Positions 30,801-40,134 are shown, counted from the stretch's first letter. The stretch is DNA of 64,000 bases from DSSB01 sp046346845 (GCA_046346845.1 JAXMHH010000001.1:372001-436000), one strand, 5' to 3'. A program made the numbers and translations. The notes: a model not told the origin generated them from the sequence alone.

Positions 30801-32572
30801 CTGCGCTGGTTGGAGCGACGGAAATATTCCACCATCCCCACCATCTCATCCGCGTGCTGGAGGGCCTCCCGCAACTGGGACAGGTAATTTTCCCGGTTTT
30901 TACCCTCCCCCGCTATCGTGAGGCCCAGCATCACCTCGCGCATCCGTTTTTCCAGGGCGGAGCCGAGGCCGCGCCCCAGGTGTAGGTCGTTGACCTGGGA
31001 GAGTTCGCTGCGCCGGAGGCCGATGTGCTCGAGGATCTCCGCCTGCACCGCCTCGGGGATCAGGCGCAGCATCTTTTGCGGGGCGATGGCCGGCTCGAAA
31101 CGATCGACCACCTGCCCCATCGAATCTTTGCTGGTGCCCCGCCGCTCGGGCAAGGCGACGGGAAGTTCCCGGACCGAACGGGGTTGGGATTCCGGCGCTC
31201 CCTCGACCAGAAGCGGGCCACCCGTATTGAGCCCGTTGCCCGGCCCCTCGGGATCCATGGACATGGCGTGGATATGGGATCGCGCCTCGGCCATGCCGTC
31301 CTCAGCGCCGGACGAAGGCCCCAGGCGCCCGCCGCCTGCTCCCGCCAGGATCGGCGTCAGTCCACTGGTGCCGCCGCCGTTGAAGAAATCGCGGAGGCGA
31401 TCTCGGATCCGCCCTTGCCCTTCGGCGAGGGCCTGTTGTTCCAGCCAGCGGCCGCGCAGCTCGAGGTCGCGGGTATAGGCCTGAAAACGCGGCCCCATCG
31501 CTTCCTGCGAGAGCCTGCCGCCCACGTGGAATTGCAAGAGCATCGCCAGCGAATCGATCAGCGTCGTCGCCCCGTCGACATGCGGCCTAAGGTGGGCCGC
31601 TTCTTCCAGGCGATGTCCAACCAGGATGCCGGCCAGGGTTCCGCCCTGATGCAGGAGGCCGTGGCCCATGCGTTCGGCGGAGCCCCAAAGCGCGGGGTTT
31701 TCCGAGCTGGCCAAGCGCCGCGACAGACTGCCTGCCAAGGCGCCGCTGAGCTTCAAGGCGCCTAGGCTTAGGCCCAGGCCGGCCAATTCCCGCAGGTTGG
31801 TGTTCAGGTCCCAGGACTGCCGGCCGGGATCGATGGCCTCGCGCAGGCCCTTGGTAGTTCCCCAGAAGGCGGGGACCTCCAGGAGGAAGGCCCCGGTCGA
31901 GGCCAGGGCGCGCGCCCCGATTAGCCCCCGCCCCGGCGAGGCCAACAATCGGGAGAGAAAGGCGGTGCGCGCCGTAGAAAAGACAAAACTGCCCGCCGCC
32001 ATCCCGGCGATCATGATGGGATCGGAGGCCTCCTGGGCAAAACGACGTCCCAGGAACTCCAAGCGGTTTCCCATGGCGCCGCGACCCTGGATGGCGTCGA
32101 GGGCCGCTCCGGCGCTGCGTCGAAGTGCCTCCGAAGCTCCTGGAAACAGGTATTCCCCCGAGGCGGCCCGCTGCGAGAGCATCTGATAGACGAGGCCGGC
32201 ATTGGCGAGTCGGTTGGCCCGCTCTTCGCGCCGGGCCCAATTCAACAGGGCCTCCGCGTAGAGCTGCGGATCGCCTTCCCGGGCCAGGTCGATCAATTCT
32301 TCCCGCGCGGCGTCGGGGATCTGGGCACGAAGGGAGCCGAGTTGGGTAGCGCTCAAGCGCGCTAGACCCAAGCGGAGCTCGGAACCTCCCTCGAAACGCA
32401 GGGCCTCCTGGACCGGCGCCGCATGGCCGTCTCCGGAAAAGACCAGCTGGTCCATGAGCCACGCCGTAGCGGCTGGCGCGGAAAAGCTCGGCCGCTCGGG
32501 GGAGGCGGTTCTGGCAAGGCCCCACCTGCCTTGGCCCAAGCCGGGCCTGAGTCTCGAAGCGAAATCGGTCAT
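27863..32572 (-). CDS. Giant protein 1 of a paralogous family, with GpsA-like domain
   Basis: 1569 residues, not recognised as a whole. Residues 1-180: helical. About 185-370: Ala/Gly/Leu-rich hydrophobic helices, perhaps membrane-associated. About 395-490: low-complexity linker. About 635-1075: a region that reads like NAD-dependent glycerol-3-phosphate dehydrogenase, with LSIGSGDMMGLLAL in the dinucleotide-loop position, ENAILLEVIGG, then ELGKAMKNVTSLLAGYEAG at the catalytic-lysine helix and ATTRNPKRGIAQAL. About 1080-1569: mixed alpha/beta, unassigned. No signal peptide. Giant protein 2 (35212-39984) aligns throughout, and the shared opening MTDF supports this start (AGGA 6 bp before). The active-site pattern is incomplete, so enzyme activity is uncertain. 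Confidence 0.7.
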   Translation of the reverse strand: MTDFASRLRPGLGQGRWGLARTASPERPSFSAPAATAWLMDQLVFSGDGHAAPVQEALRFEGGSELRLGLARLSATQLGSLRAQIPDAAREELIDLAREGDPQLYAEALLNWARREERANRLANAGLVYQMLSQRAASGEYLFPGASEALRRSAGAALDAIQGRGAMGNRLEFLGRRFAQEASDPIMIAGMAAGSFVFSTARTAFLSRLLASPGRGLIGARALASTGAFLLEVPAFWGTTKGLREAIDPGRQSWDLNTNLRELAGLGLSLGALKLSGALAGSLSRRLASSENPALWGSAERMGHGLLHQGGTLAGILVGHRLEEAAHLRPHVDGATTLIDSLAMLLQFHVGGRLSQEAMGPRFQAYTRDLELRGRWLEQQALAEGQGRIRDRLRDFFNGGGTSGLTPILAGAGGGRLGPSSGAEDGMAEARSHIHAMSMDPEGPGNGLNTGGPLLVEGAPESQPRSVRELPVALPERRGTSKDSMGQVVDRFEPAIAPQKMLRLIPEAVQAEILEHIGLRRSELSQVNDLHLGRGLGSALEKRMREVMLGLTIAGEGKNRENYLSQLREALQHADEMVGMVEYFRRSNQRSILDTLWNSVDPGVREAYEPFKATLLEILGPHFRMPEQGGARGSEVIQPHDAVLSIGSGDMMGLLALYRHQIRPGGHSWRTRLFVNARQASVADEINQKGTYQGNTNLRGVQINYAGDPRILAVGPQGYEGVSREMLQRTVRLQILNVPSDKLHEILTPEYIKNLPENAILLEVIGGFIGPDRRGPYQPARGERRTVLPYQLINQALRAHGREDVQVVSGGGYIPGKALWRGYVQGRNPGEMHPVEMVFAGPDGDTNISEAAELVAESFAGRSRDNGFLRAASTHHQHSTELGKAMKNVTSLLAGYEAGRLAQQMWDGAVQVFNPGAEYKDRIREPLFSLMEGLLLQNETGINPIKARYRAEVRNDYWNCTDINMEEVRRVTGLARKAEISDPEARREAMRRFLSDPEAQRNFLAEHVVNNPAIATTRNPKRGIAQALVEMWRGMGSVYRTDELLPRKGDGSPAMTQEGVNSLPPLMDYYSFENHPIERRRLDDRLYSAFRTFNSDLVIDPPPQIPEHIARALTGVHPELNEARLRRALEGKSERALGLLNSELRRLERYRGLDRKKYPDSVTQQVEVVHALKTAMLEGTPLRLTRSPIIRHPYGNMFIIKMLDHDGRRDSYRAFIRVDGHGVMDRITQMGTFLRSFPEGARLLVEVEATGFHQRKDAASRYELEHTVGRILTAFRQSRESDDVDLIINRREILPDAEERQPFSPEYFQALQPLVERLTRGREGTGVSANSVRNAAAQQAQILSDFLQHSPGWPMVLGYFGGPLNSAIKSAMTRPERGTFIGVYDNGRLVDAFSVFRGYDNQPRALSHHLLSRLAAEFRDRSEYQDLASVDYFDGLELGRFLEDFERYSARIGRGDLEYRMIPLRSLPIEEALAGKVPGINPALLRLFLEQEQGAGDRQQMLAEIAPLYERPMPEIRDSVRDLLTRYLDPFYERNRAFLDQVPIFRFFEKKGAEAITDLIRNGEDPAAE

Positions 32573-32603
32573 TTCAAGTCCTGGAGGAAGCATTGCGACT
32601 TAA

Positions 32604-32632
32604 TTCATTGAAATCACTCAAATTTCAATGAA
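32604..32632. promoter_or_regulatory. Perfect 11-bp palindrome between divergent large genes
   Basis: TTCATTGAAAT (32604-32614) and ATTTCAATGAA (32622-32632) are exact reverse complements with a 7 bp spacer. It lies in the 233 bp between giant protein 1 and the 798-residue protein, 32 bp from the former's start. The size and position suit an operator for a dimeric regulator of either or both genes. Confidence 0.5.
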
Positions 32633-32805
32633 AATACCCGCAACGCTTGCCAATATTTCCAATCGGATTCTTACCAAGAAAAATCGGCAAATAAGGCTCG
32701 AAGTTGTGGGGATTTAGCCCGCTTCATCTAGGCCGGGCAACTTTCCTCGACCGTCTTCGATGAAAAAAGAAATCAAAAATTCCGGGGGCACGCCTGGAAG
32801 CTGGC

Positions 32806-35202
32806 ATGGTACCCCCGATCCGCACCCGCAATTTAATTCTCGGCCGAGAATTCTTTCACTGGCGCCAAGCGCTGCCTGCGACTCAAGAGCTGGAGACCTC
32901 CCTCGATCACCGGTTAAGGGACGAGGAAGGCAACCGGCGCAGCCAGGGCAGCGACGCCGCCGCCCGCCGACTTTTGACCTTGGGCTATCCCCGGCTCCGG
33001 CCGGAACCTCCCGTCGCAAGCTCCGAGCCCGAATTGCAAGCTCGCATTCAAGCCCTGCTTCGCGAGGCGCGAGACGGCAATCGCCTCGGCTATCTCGAGG
33101 CCTTGCGCGCCAATTTTGCCCTGCTCCAAAGAAACTTCGCCGCCCTTCAGGAAACCGATCCGCTGCGCGCCTTCCGGCTCGCGGCGCCCAATCTCGAACC
33201 CTGTCTGCGAAATCTGCGCGGCTCTCAATCGCTCGCCGAAGAGTATGCCCGCCATATCCAGGGCGGAAATTATTCCCAAGAGCAGCGCTTGACCTATTAC
33301 TTTGCGGCGGCCCGGGAAATCCGCGTGTTGTTGGGTAGCCTGCTCACGGAAGCCCCGGATCGCCAGGAATTCCGCGACGCCGCCTCCCAGCTCCGCAACG
33401 TGCTGCTGGATTACCACCGCCGCATGGCCGCCTGCCTGGCGGGGCTCGCCGCCGAGGCCCCGCAAGACCGGCGCTTCGACGGCCTCTCCCTCGAATTGCG
33501 AATGCGCAGCGCCCTGCTGCAGGGCGACCGGGAGACGGCGCGGCTCAGGCTTGCCGAGCTCCAAGACCATTACCGGGCCCACCCACCGCCGGCTGAGGAC
33601 GAAAATGACCCCGAGACCCTGAGGTTTTACCATCAGGCCGCCCGGGATTTTCTCGCGGAACCCGACTTGGGGGAATTGTCCCATCGCCTGGACCTCCCCT
33701 CCGCCGAGGAAAACGGCGTCGAGGCCATGAACGCCCTCACGATCCAACTGCTGGCCGTCGCCGGCCTGGTCCACGACCGCCTCCACGAGGTCGAGACCGG
33801 CGCCTCGCTGCGCCGCCAGCGCACCCTGACCCTCGTGTTGGCCTCCCTCGCCCGTCTCCATCCCGGGAGTGCCATCAAGGACTTGATGCAAATATTGGGA
33901 GACGCGTCGCAAGACGGAGAACTCGCCGCTCGAATCGGCCGCGAGGCCGCCCGCAGCACTGTCCTGGCCCGCCTGCTGGAGTCCTTGGGAGGCGCTGCCA
34001 ACCTGCGCGCCAGGCTTCAGGAGGCCAGGGGCGCCTTGAATGCCCTCGCCGCCGCCGGGAGGCCGGAGGCCGGGAATTATTTTTTTCTGGGTTGCGGCGT
34101 CCTCCGCGAGCTGCTGAGCCGGAACCAAGAGCAAAATCCCCTCGAACGCCTGGCCCATGCCCTCTACTATCAGCCCGAATTGCAGCGGCAGTTCGGCCAA
34201 ACCCCAAGCCGGGACCACGATGCCTTGCTCGCCTTGGCTCGAAATCTGTTCCGGCGGGTTCCATCCGCCCTGCAAGGACTCCAGGATTTCGCAGCCGCGC
34301 ACCCGGAAGCAGACCTCCGGCATATTCGAGGCATTTTGGAAGAGGGACACAGCCCCCAGGCCTTGCTACAAAATTTTACCGAAGACTTGCTGGACAGCCT
34401 GATCACGGGCCACGAGGAGCGCTCCGACTTGGAAACCGCCATGACCTACAGCCTGGCCCAATTCCTCGCGGGGGAGCGAGAGTACGCCCCCGGACTTCGC
34501 TTGGAAGAAGGCCTGCGGCGCCGCGTCTCGGATTTCCGCGACAACATGGAGGGGACGGAATTTCGCCTGCGGCGGGCGCTGGCCCACCTCTTTTCCACGG
34601 AATCGCTCCTGACCCTGACGATAGGGATCTTGATCGCGGATACCGTACCGCTGTTGCTGGTGGACCGGGCGGGAACGGCGGGACGCCTGAGCTTGCCGGT
34701 TTTAGGGGACCTGGTAACGGCCGGCCGCATCACGGACCTCGGCCTTGCCGCCAGCGGAATGGTCTCGGGCTTGGGCATCGCTATCTCCGGGGACTACGTC
34801 GAGAGCCAAGCCCGCGAAGCCGCGGGGCTGCCCGGACAATTTTGGGAGCGCCTGCCCCGGCAAGCCGCCGCGTCGGCCCTCACCTTTGGGGCCCTCTTGC
34901 CGCTCTCGCGGCGTTGGAACCTTTTTACCGAGCGCATGACCGTGGGCGGCGCGGAATGGATAGACACCGAGTTGACCCGATCCTTCCTGCAGGAAACGGG
35001 GGGAATTTTGCTCAGCGGGGCCTTGTCCGTCGCCCCAGGTCTGGTCTTGAGGGGTGGAAGATCGGGCGGCCGTCTTCCCCAAGGCGAGGAGCTCTTCGAA
35101 AACATCTTAACCATCACAACCTGGCGGCTCGGCGCCGGCGGGTACCGGTACCTGCGCAGGCAGGGCCCGCGGGCCTTTCGAAATTTTCTGGAAGGAAATT
35201 AG
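32806..35202 (+). CDS. Unrecognised 798-residue helical protein, relative of the giants
   Basis: 798 residues, almost entirely predicted helix, without recognisable enzyme motifs. Residues 60-560 look like a helical-repeat solenoid (many LxxAxxxL and ALLQGDRETARLRLAELQ-type phrases). Residues 590-760 are hydrophobic and Gly/Ala-rich. The phrase ASALTFGALLPLSRR there resembles GLGLSLGALKLSGAL of giant protein 1, with matching Arg/Trp spacing upstream, hinting at a shared module. No signal peptide. It runs divergently from giant 1 and converges on giant 2 (9 bp apart), so it sits nested between the two paralogues. Confidence 0.65.
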   Translation: MVPPIRTRNLILGREFFHWRQALPATQELETSLDHRLRDEEGNRRSQGSDAAARRLLTLGYPRLRPEPPVASSEPELQARIQALLREARDGNRLGYLEALRANFALLQRNFAALQETDPLRAFRLAAPNLEPCLRNLRGSQSLAEEYARHIQGGNYSQEQRLTYYFAAAREIRVLLGSLLTEAPDRQEFRDAASQLRNVLLDYHRRMAACLAGLAAEAPQDRRFDGLSLELRMRSALLQGDRETARLRLAELQDHYRAHPPPAEDENDPETLRFYHQAARDFLAEPDLGELSHRLDLPSAEENGVEAMNALTIQLLAVAGLVHDRLHEVETGASLRRQRTLTLVLASLARLHPGSAIKDLMQILGDASQDGELAARIGREAARSTVLARLLESLGGAANLRARLQEARGALNALAAAGRPEAGNYFFLGCGVLRELLSRNQEQNPLERLAHALYYQPELQRQFGQTPSRDHDALLALARNLFRRVPSALQGLQDFAAAHPEADLRHIRGILEEGHSPQALLQNFTEDLLDSLITGHEERSDLETAMTYSLAQFLAGEREYAPGLRLEEGLRRRVSDFRDNMEGTEFRLRRALAHLFSTESLLTLTIGILIADTVPLLLVDRAGTAGRLSLPVLGDLVTAGRITDLGLAASGMVSGLGIAISGDYVESQAREAAGLPGQFWERLPRQAAASALTFGALLPLSRRWNLFTERMTVGGAEWIDTELTRSFLQETGGILLSGALSVAPGLVLRGGRSGGRLPQGEELFENILTITTWRLGAGGYRYLRRQGPRAFRNFLEGN

Positions 35203-35211
35203 CGAATCCCC

Positions 35212-38200
35212 TCATTCCTCCGGGGCACCCTCCCCCGCCTCCTGGGGTCTCGGCAAGAAGCCGAATCGCTCATAAAGCCGGAACAGGGGGTTTTGCTCGA
35301 GATTGTTTCCCAGTTGTTCCCGATAGGTCTGAAGGTAGGGCTGTGCGAGCGCGGTGAAGGCCTCGCGCGCCGCCTCCGGCGGCTGTTCGTACAAGGGCTC
35401 CGCCGCCCGCAACAAGGACGCGGCCTCCTCGCTGGGTTGGAATAAGAACAGCTTGAGCAGAGCCGGGTTGAGGGCCGGATTTCTTCCCACCAAGGCCTCC
35501 TCGATGGGCGTCGAGCGAAATACGATCGGGTGCACCGAATAGTCCCTCATTCCCCTGCGTTCGGCATAGGCCGGGTAGTCTCGCAAAAATTCCTCGATGG
35601 GAAATCCCTGAAAATAATCCACCGAATCCGCGTTTTGGTAGCGCGGGTTGTCAGGAAAACGCCGGCGCAGGTCGCTCAGCAAATGGTGCGAGAGCACCCG
35701 GGCCTCCCGGCCGTTGAAACGGTAGACCCCAAAGGTGTCTACCAACTGGCCGCCGGAATAGACGCCCATCAGGGTGCCCTTTTCAGGCCGGGTCAGCATG
35801 GCGCGAATGGCGGATTGGACGGGCCCCTCCGCGGGCGTGAGCAGCATCACCCAGCCATTGCCGTCTCGGATCAAGTGATCGAGGACGCCGTTGGCCTCAT
35901 GGCGGGGACGGCGGAACAGGCGGCGGACCTCGTCGGCCTCCACCGGGGCCCCGGGTTCCCGGCCCAGGACCCAGCGAGCCATGGGCTCCAAGGACTGGTA
36001 AAAATCGTCCGAAGGGGACTCCCGCCGGATCTCCCCCTCCCGTTCCAGCCGGCGGCGGTCGAAGCTCAGGCGAATCTCTCCGGGGCGCTGCGCCTGGAAG
36101 GCATGGGTGATCTCGCGCAAGGTGCTCTCCACCTCGTGAAGGATGGTCAGGTTGGCGGGGGTGCACGATTCCTCAGGAATACGGATCTCCACCTCCAAAG
36201 AATCCCCGGGAGGAAAATGGCGCAGCAACATCCCTAATTGGGTCAGGCGCAGCGTCGCCGCTTCCAGGTTCAGTCGGATGAATACTTGATGGGTCATGCG
36301 CCCGCCCTTGGCATCCTGCCGGTCGATAACGAAGGCGTTTTCATAGGGCCCGATCGGCTCCGGCATCCGCAGGGCTCCGACGATATCGCCCCGCGAGGCC
36401 GCTTCCTTGAGTTGCCGCAAAAATTCTACCTGGCTGAGCAACCGGGCCTCGCGGGCCGCCGCCACGCCGTTGCCGCGAACCCGAGAGCGCTGCGCCATCT
36501 GATAAAGGGCCATGAAGCGACGGAGCTCCCTGGCCAAGAAGGTCAAGGTGCGCTCGTCGCTGCCCTCCGACACCGAGCGGATGCGGGTGGCGCTAAGTCC
36601 GACTTCCCGCAGCCAGGTCTGCAGCTGGCTTGCCTCGGGGCCCTCAGGATTTCTAGCGATGGCCATCCGCAAGTACCGGGGAATGGCCGGGGGGATCTCG
36701 ATCCGGCGGCCAAACAGGGTGCGGTGCAGCTCGTAGACTGCATCCGGAAGCCGGCGCTGCTCGATATCCTGACGAGCGCGGTAGAGGTTGATGATGGGAT
36801 CCAGGCTGTTCAAGCCTTCGACGGTGACATTGGGGCCGATCTCGCCGTAATCCCGGAAGGGGAGCCCCATGTCGACCCACAGCTCGTGGACCGCCCGGGC
36901 GACTCCGTAGCGGGGATTGCGGGTCGTGGCCACGCGCCGGTCGCGCGGGGCCTCGAAGACATGCTGGCGCAGGAAGTCCCGCGCCTCCGCGACGGTAGCC
37001 TCCCGCGCGTTGAATTGGCGCGCGCGCCGGAACAGTTCGACCAAGTTGTCGAAGTAGACGGTGGCGCATTCCGAAAAGTCCACCCAAACTTCGTTGTTGT
37101 AGTTGGCCTTGGCGAAGCGAATCCCCTCGTTTTGGACGAGGACGCTCTTCATCATCTCTTTGATCTCGCTCAGGGCCTGGTTGTACTCCCCCAGTCCGCC
37201 GTTGCGGAGCTCGAGCAATCGCGGGTCGCGTTCCCCAAGCCCGACCTGGTCGTCGGCCACCCGCCGCGCGATCCTGCCGGCCCGCAGCCCGGCCATCAGG
37301 GTGAAGACGTTCTTCGCGACTTTGCCGACGTTGGCGGAGCGCTCCCAATGGGAGACCGAGGCCTCGACGAAGTCGTTCTCCCTGGATTCGCCGGCCAAGA
37401 GCCGGGCGATCTCAAAGGCCGCCGAACGGGGTTGACCACGCTGCTCGGGATCTTCCCGGGTGGACAGGTTGATCGCCACCCGCTCTCCCATCCACAGCTT
37501 GTCCGCCGGCACGTAGCCGGAGAGGCTAACCACCTCGACGTCGGAGCGGCCGTAGCGGTCCAGACGGGAACGGACGAACTCGTTGGGATACTGGGGCGCC
37601 GCGTCGCGCGACTCCACCACGCCGCCGATCGCCGAGACGAGGATCGCGCGTTCCGGCAATTGGCGGATGTAGGCCTCGTTCAGGATGCCCGGGAGGGCCA
37701 TGGCGGGGACGTTCAACATTTGCACCCGGACGGTGCGGAAGAGGACGGAGGCCACCGCCTCGCTGTTGGCCGTGTCTCCGGTGCGGAAGTAGACCGCCTC
37801 GATCGGAGGGTCTCCCTCGAAATTGTGGCTCATCGCCGGGGACATGAAGGGATTTTTCCCGCTCTGGCGAAGCCCGCGAACCGCCTGGTAATTGGCCTCG
37901 GTGGCGAAAAAACGGGTGTACCAGGGCAGCCCGCCCGGGACGACTCGCCGGCTGATCACGCGCAGCCAGGAGGACATGGCCCCGGCGCCGTGCGACAAGA
38001 TCGCTTGCTCGGGCCCCAAGACCTCTGCGCCTCGGGCAATGCTGCCGGAGGGCATGACGAGCCTCGGCCCCTTGAGGACCCGGATCAAGGACAACAACTC
38101 TTGGTAAACCGCCTGATGTTCCGGCCGAAGCTGGGCCCGCGCCGCGTTCAACAATTCGACCTGATTGGAGCGGATCGCGTATTGCGTCACTTGCATCAGC

Positions 38201-39984
38201 TCGGCGGCCGAATCCAGGGCCTGGCGCAGCTCCGGTGGCAGGGTTTCATAGCGGGGAACCCGGGAGTAATCCAAGCTTAAGAGGTTTTCCCTGGCCAGGG
38301 CCCGCAGGCCCTCGTAGGCGGGATGGCGGGCGATTTGATGGAGCCGCAGATTCAGGGCCTCGCCGACCGCCGCGCCAAGGTCGGAATCGCGCATCTCCTC
38401 CCAGTCCCCGGTCCTCGCCTCGAACAGGCTGCTGATCTCGTGATAGACCGGCCGTCCCCTCAGGGCCGAAAGGATCTCCGCAGGAGGCATGGGTGGAGAG
38501 AACAGGTCGTCGGGGCTTTTGCCGGTCCGCAGCGGCAAGTCGGGGGCGATGTCGCTGCGGATCCCGCGCTCGCGGGGCGGCAGGACGGGACGCGTCTCGC
38601 CGCCCTCTCCTCCCGTCATGGCTAAAATCCCGGGACCAACCACCTCTGGCAGATTGGGATCCCCCGACATTTGCGTGATCGAGGGGATTAATTCCCGCGC
38701 CTCGGCACGGCCTCGTCCCGGAACGGCCGCCGCCGGAACGAGCCTGCTCCCACGACCGCCCCAGCTGCCGCCGAGGAAGTCGTCCCAACCGGTCCGCCAC
38801 TCCCGCGCTGCCTCGGCCTCCAGGAACCGGCTCCGCGCCTCCAAAGATTGCGAATAGGCCTGAAAGCGCGGCCCCAGGGCCTGCTGTGAGAGCCGCCCGC
38901 CGACGTGGAACTGAAGCAGGAGCGACAGGGAATCGATCAGGGTCGTCGCGCCATCCAAGTGAGGTCGCAGGCCCACCGCCTCCTCGAGGCGGTGACCGAT
39001 CATGATGCCGCCCAGCATCCCGCCCTGCTGAAGCAAGCCGTGGCCGAAACGCTCGAGGCCTCCCCATTGCGCGGGATGCGGAGAGCTGGCCAGGCGCTGC
39101 GACAGCCCTCCCGCCAAGGCCCCGGTCAACTTCAAGGCGCCGAGGGTCAGGCCGAGTCCCGCCAATTCGCGGGCATTGGTGGCGAGATCCCAGCGCTGGG
39201 AGCCGGGCGCCAAGGCCTCATTCAATCCCTTGGTGGTGGCCCAAAAGGTCGGCACCTCGAGCAGAAAGGCCCCCGTGGAGGCGAGGGCCCGCGCGCCCAA
39301 GACGCTGCGACCCGGCGCCGCCAACAGTCGCGAGAGCAAGGCGGTGCGCGCGGTGCTGAACATCAGGCTGCCCGCGGCCATTCCGGCGATGGTCACCGGG
39401 TTGGAGGCCTCGCGGGCGAAGCGGCGCGCCAGGAATTCCGCGCGGGCGCCGAAGGCCCCCCGCCCCAGGACCGCGTCGAGGCGAAGTTCCGCCCGGCGGC
39501 GCAAGGCCTCGGGAATTCCCGCCGAAGAGGCATCGCCCGCGGAACGGGAAGACAATAATTGATAGGCCAGGAGCGCCGCGTCGAGACGGTCCTCGTTCTC
39601 CTGGCGCTGCGCCCAGCCGAGCAGGGATTCGGCGAACAGCGAGGCGTCGCCCTCCCGAGCGATCGAGAGCAATTCCTGAAGCGCAGCCTCCGGGATCCGG
39701 TCGCGCAGGCGGCGCCGATCGGCTTCGGATAGGGCTGCGACGGCATGACTCAGGTCTTCCGCTGCGCCGGAGACGAAGGCGCGGCGCAAAGGCGCATCGC
39801 CCGCTCCGCCTTCCGGAGCGGTGAAGGCCAATCGATCTAACAACAGGGTGATGGAAGAGAGGGCGAGATTTGAGTCGGAGTTGGCGGGCGTGGACGGCCT
39901 TCGCCCAAAGCGCGCGAAAGACCAAGCCGTTTCACCCGAAGCGGCCGTACCCCCGCTGAGGATCCGTTGAGAAAAATCCGTCAT
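35212..39984 (-). CDS. Giant protein 2, paralogue of giant protein 1
   Basis: 1590 residues. Colinear with giant protein 1 over its full length. In the hydrophobic block (about 195-385) roughly three quarters of positions are identical by eye, e.g. GARALASTGAFLLEVP and DGATTLIDSL in both. The GpsA-like region (about 650-1070) is more divergent: the dinucleotide loop reads LSHGAGAMSSWLRV, the lysine helix NVGKVAKNVFTLMAGLRAG, and then ATTRNPRYGVARAVHELW, NVTVEGLNSL. The C-terminal third shares LVDxFxVYR...LSHHLLS and NPALLxLFL with giant 1. Linker at about 400-490. No signal peptide, weak ribosome site. The function is unknown; the dehydrogenase-like part may be non-catalytic. Confidence 0.7.
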   Translation of the reverse strand: MTDFSQRILSGGTAASGETAWSFARFGRRPSTPANSDSNLALSSITLLLDRLAFTAPEGGAGDAPLRRAFVSGAAEDLSHAVAALSEADRRRLRDRIPEAALQELLSIAREGDASLFAESLLGWAQRQENEDRLDAALLAYQLLSSRSAGDASSAGIPEALRRRAELRLDAVLGRGAFGARAEFLARRFAREASNPVTIAGMAAGSLMFSTARTALLSRLLAAPGRSVLGARALASTGAFLLEVPTFWATTKGLNEALAPGSQRWDLATNARELAGLGLTLGALKLTGALAGGLSQRLASSPHPAQWGGLERFGHGLLQQGGMLGGIMIGHRLEEAVGLRPHLDGATTLIDSLSLLLQFHVGGRLSQQALGPRFQAYSQSLEARSRFLEAEAAREWRTGWDDFLGGSWGGRGSRLVPAAAVPGRGRAEARELIPSITQMSGDPNLPEVVGPGILAMTGGEGGETRPVLPPRERGIRSDIAPDLPLRTGKSPDDLFSPPMPPAEILSALRGRPVYHEISSLFEARTGDWEEMRDSDLGAAVGEALNLRLHQIARHPAYEGLRALARENLLSLDYSRVPRYETLPPELRQALDSAAELMQVTQYAIRSNQVELLNAARAQLRPEHQAVYQELLSLIRVLKGPRLVMPSGSIARGAEVLGPEQAILSHGAGAMSSWLRVISRRVVPGGLPWYTRFFATEANYQAVRGLRQSGKNPFMSPAMSHNFEGDPPIEAVYFRTGDTANSEAVASVLFRTVRVQMLNVPAMALPGILNEAYIRQLPERAILVSAIGGVVESRDAAPQYPNEFVRSRLDRYGRSDVEVVSLSGYVPADKLWMGERVAINLSTREDPEQRGQPRSAAFEIARLLAGESRENDFVEASVSHWERSANVGKVAKNVFTLMAGLRAGRIARRVADDQVGLGERDPRLLELRNGGLGEYNQALSEIKEMMKSVLVQNEGIRFAKANYNNEVWVDFSECATVYFDNLVELFRRARQFNAREATVAEARDFLRQHVFEAPRDRRVATTRNPRYGVARAVHELWVDMGLPFRDYGEIGPNVTVEGLNSLDPIINLYRARQDIEQRRLPDAVYELHRTLFGRRIEIPPAIPRYLRMAIARNPEGPEASQLQTWLREVGLSATRIRSVSEGSDERTLTFLARELRRFMALYQMAQRSRVRGNGVAAAREARLLSQVEFLRQLKEAASRGDIVGALRMPEPIGPYENAFVIDRQDAKGGRMTHQVFIRLNLEAATLRLTQLGMLLRHFPPGDSLEVEIRIPEESCTPANLTILHEVESTLREITHAFQAQRPGEIRLSFDRRRLEREGEIRRESPSDDFYQSLEPMARWVLGREPGAPVEADEVRRLFRRPRHEANGVLDHLIRDGNGWVMLLTPAEGPVQSAIRAMLTRPEKGTLMGVYSGGQLVDTFGVYRFNGREARVLSHHLLSDLRRRFPDNPRYQNADSVDYFQGFPIEEFLRDYPAYAERRGMRDYSVHPIVFRSTPIEEALVGRNPALNPALLKLFLFQPSEEAASLLRAAEPLYEQPPEAAREAFTALAQPYLQTYREQLGNNLEQNPLFRLYERFGFLPRPQEAGEGAPEE

Positions 39985-40106
39985 GCGCCACGGACGGCGA
40001 AAAATCCGCCCGTCTCCCTACGAAAAAAAACCTTGGAATGAAATGCCAGGTCCTGCTTGGGGACTATTCAAAGCCAGGAAAAAAGAAAAGCCGAAAGCGC
40101 TCCGGT

Positions 40107-40127
40107 ACAGAAAATTTCTGTGGATAA
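40107..40127. promoter_or_regulatory. Palindrome overlapping a DnaA-box-like 9-mer
   Basis: ACAGAAA/TTTCTGT (7 bp arms, 40107-40121, one central base) runs into TGTGGATAA (40119-40127), the reverse complement of TTATCCACA. It lies in the 150 bp between the start of giant gene 2 and the end of the carbonic-anhydrase-like gene. A regulatory role is only a guess. Confidence 0.3.
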
Positions 40128-40134
40128 CTTGAGC

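Noticed and set aside
36238..38280. A 680-codon plus-strand frame opposite giant gene 2
   Set aside because: Shadow of the minus-strand gene, whose protein aligns with giant 1.
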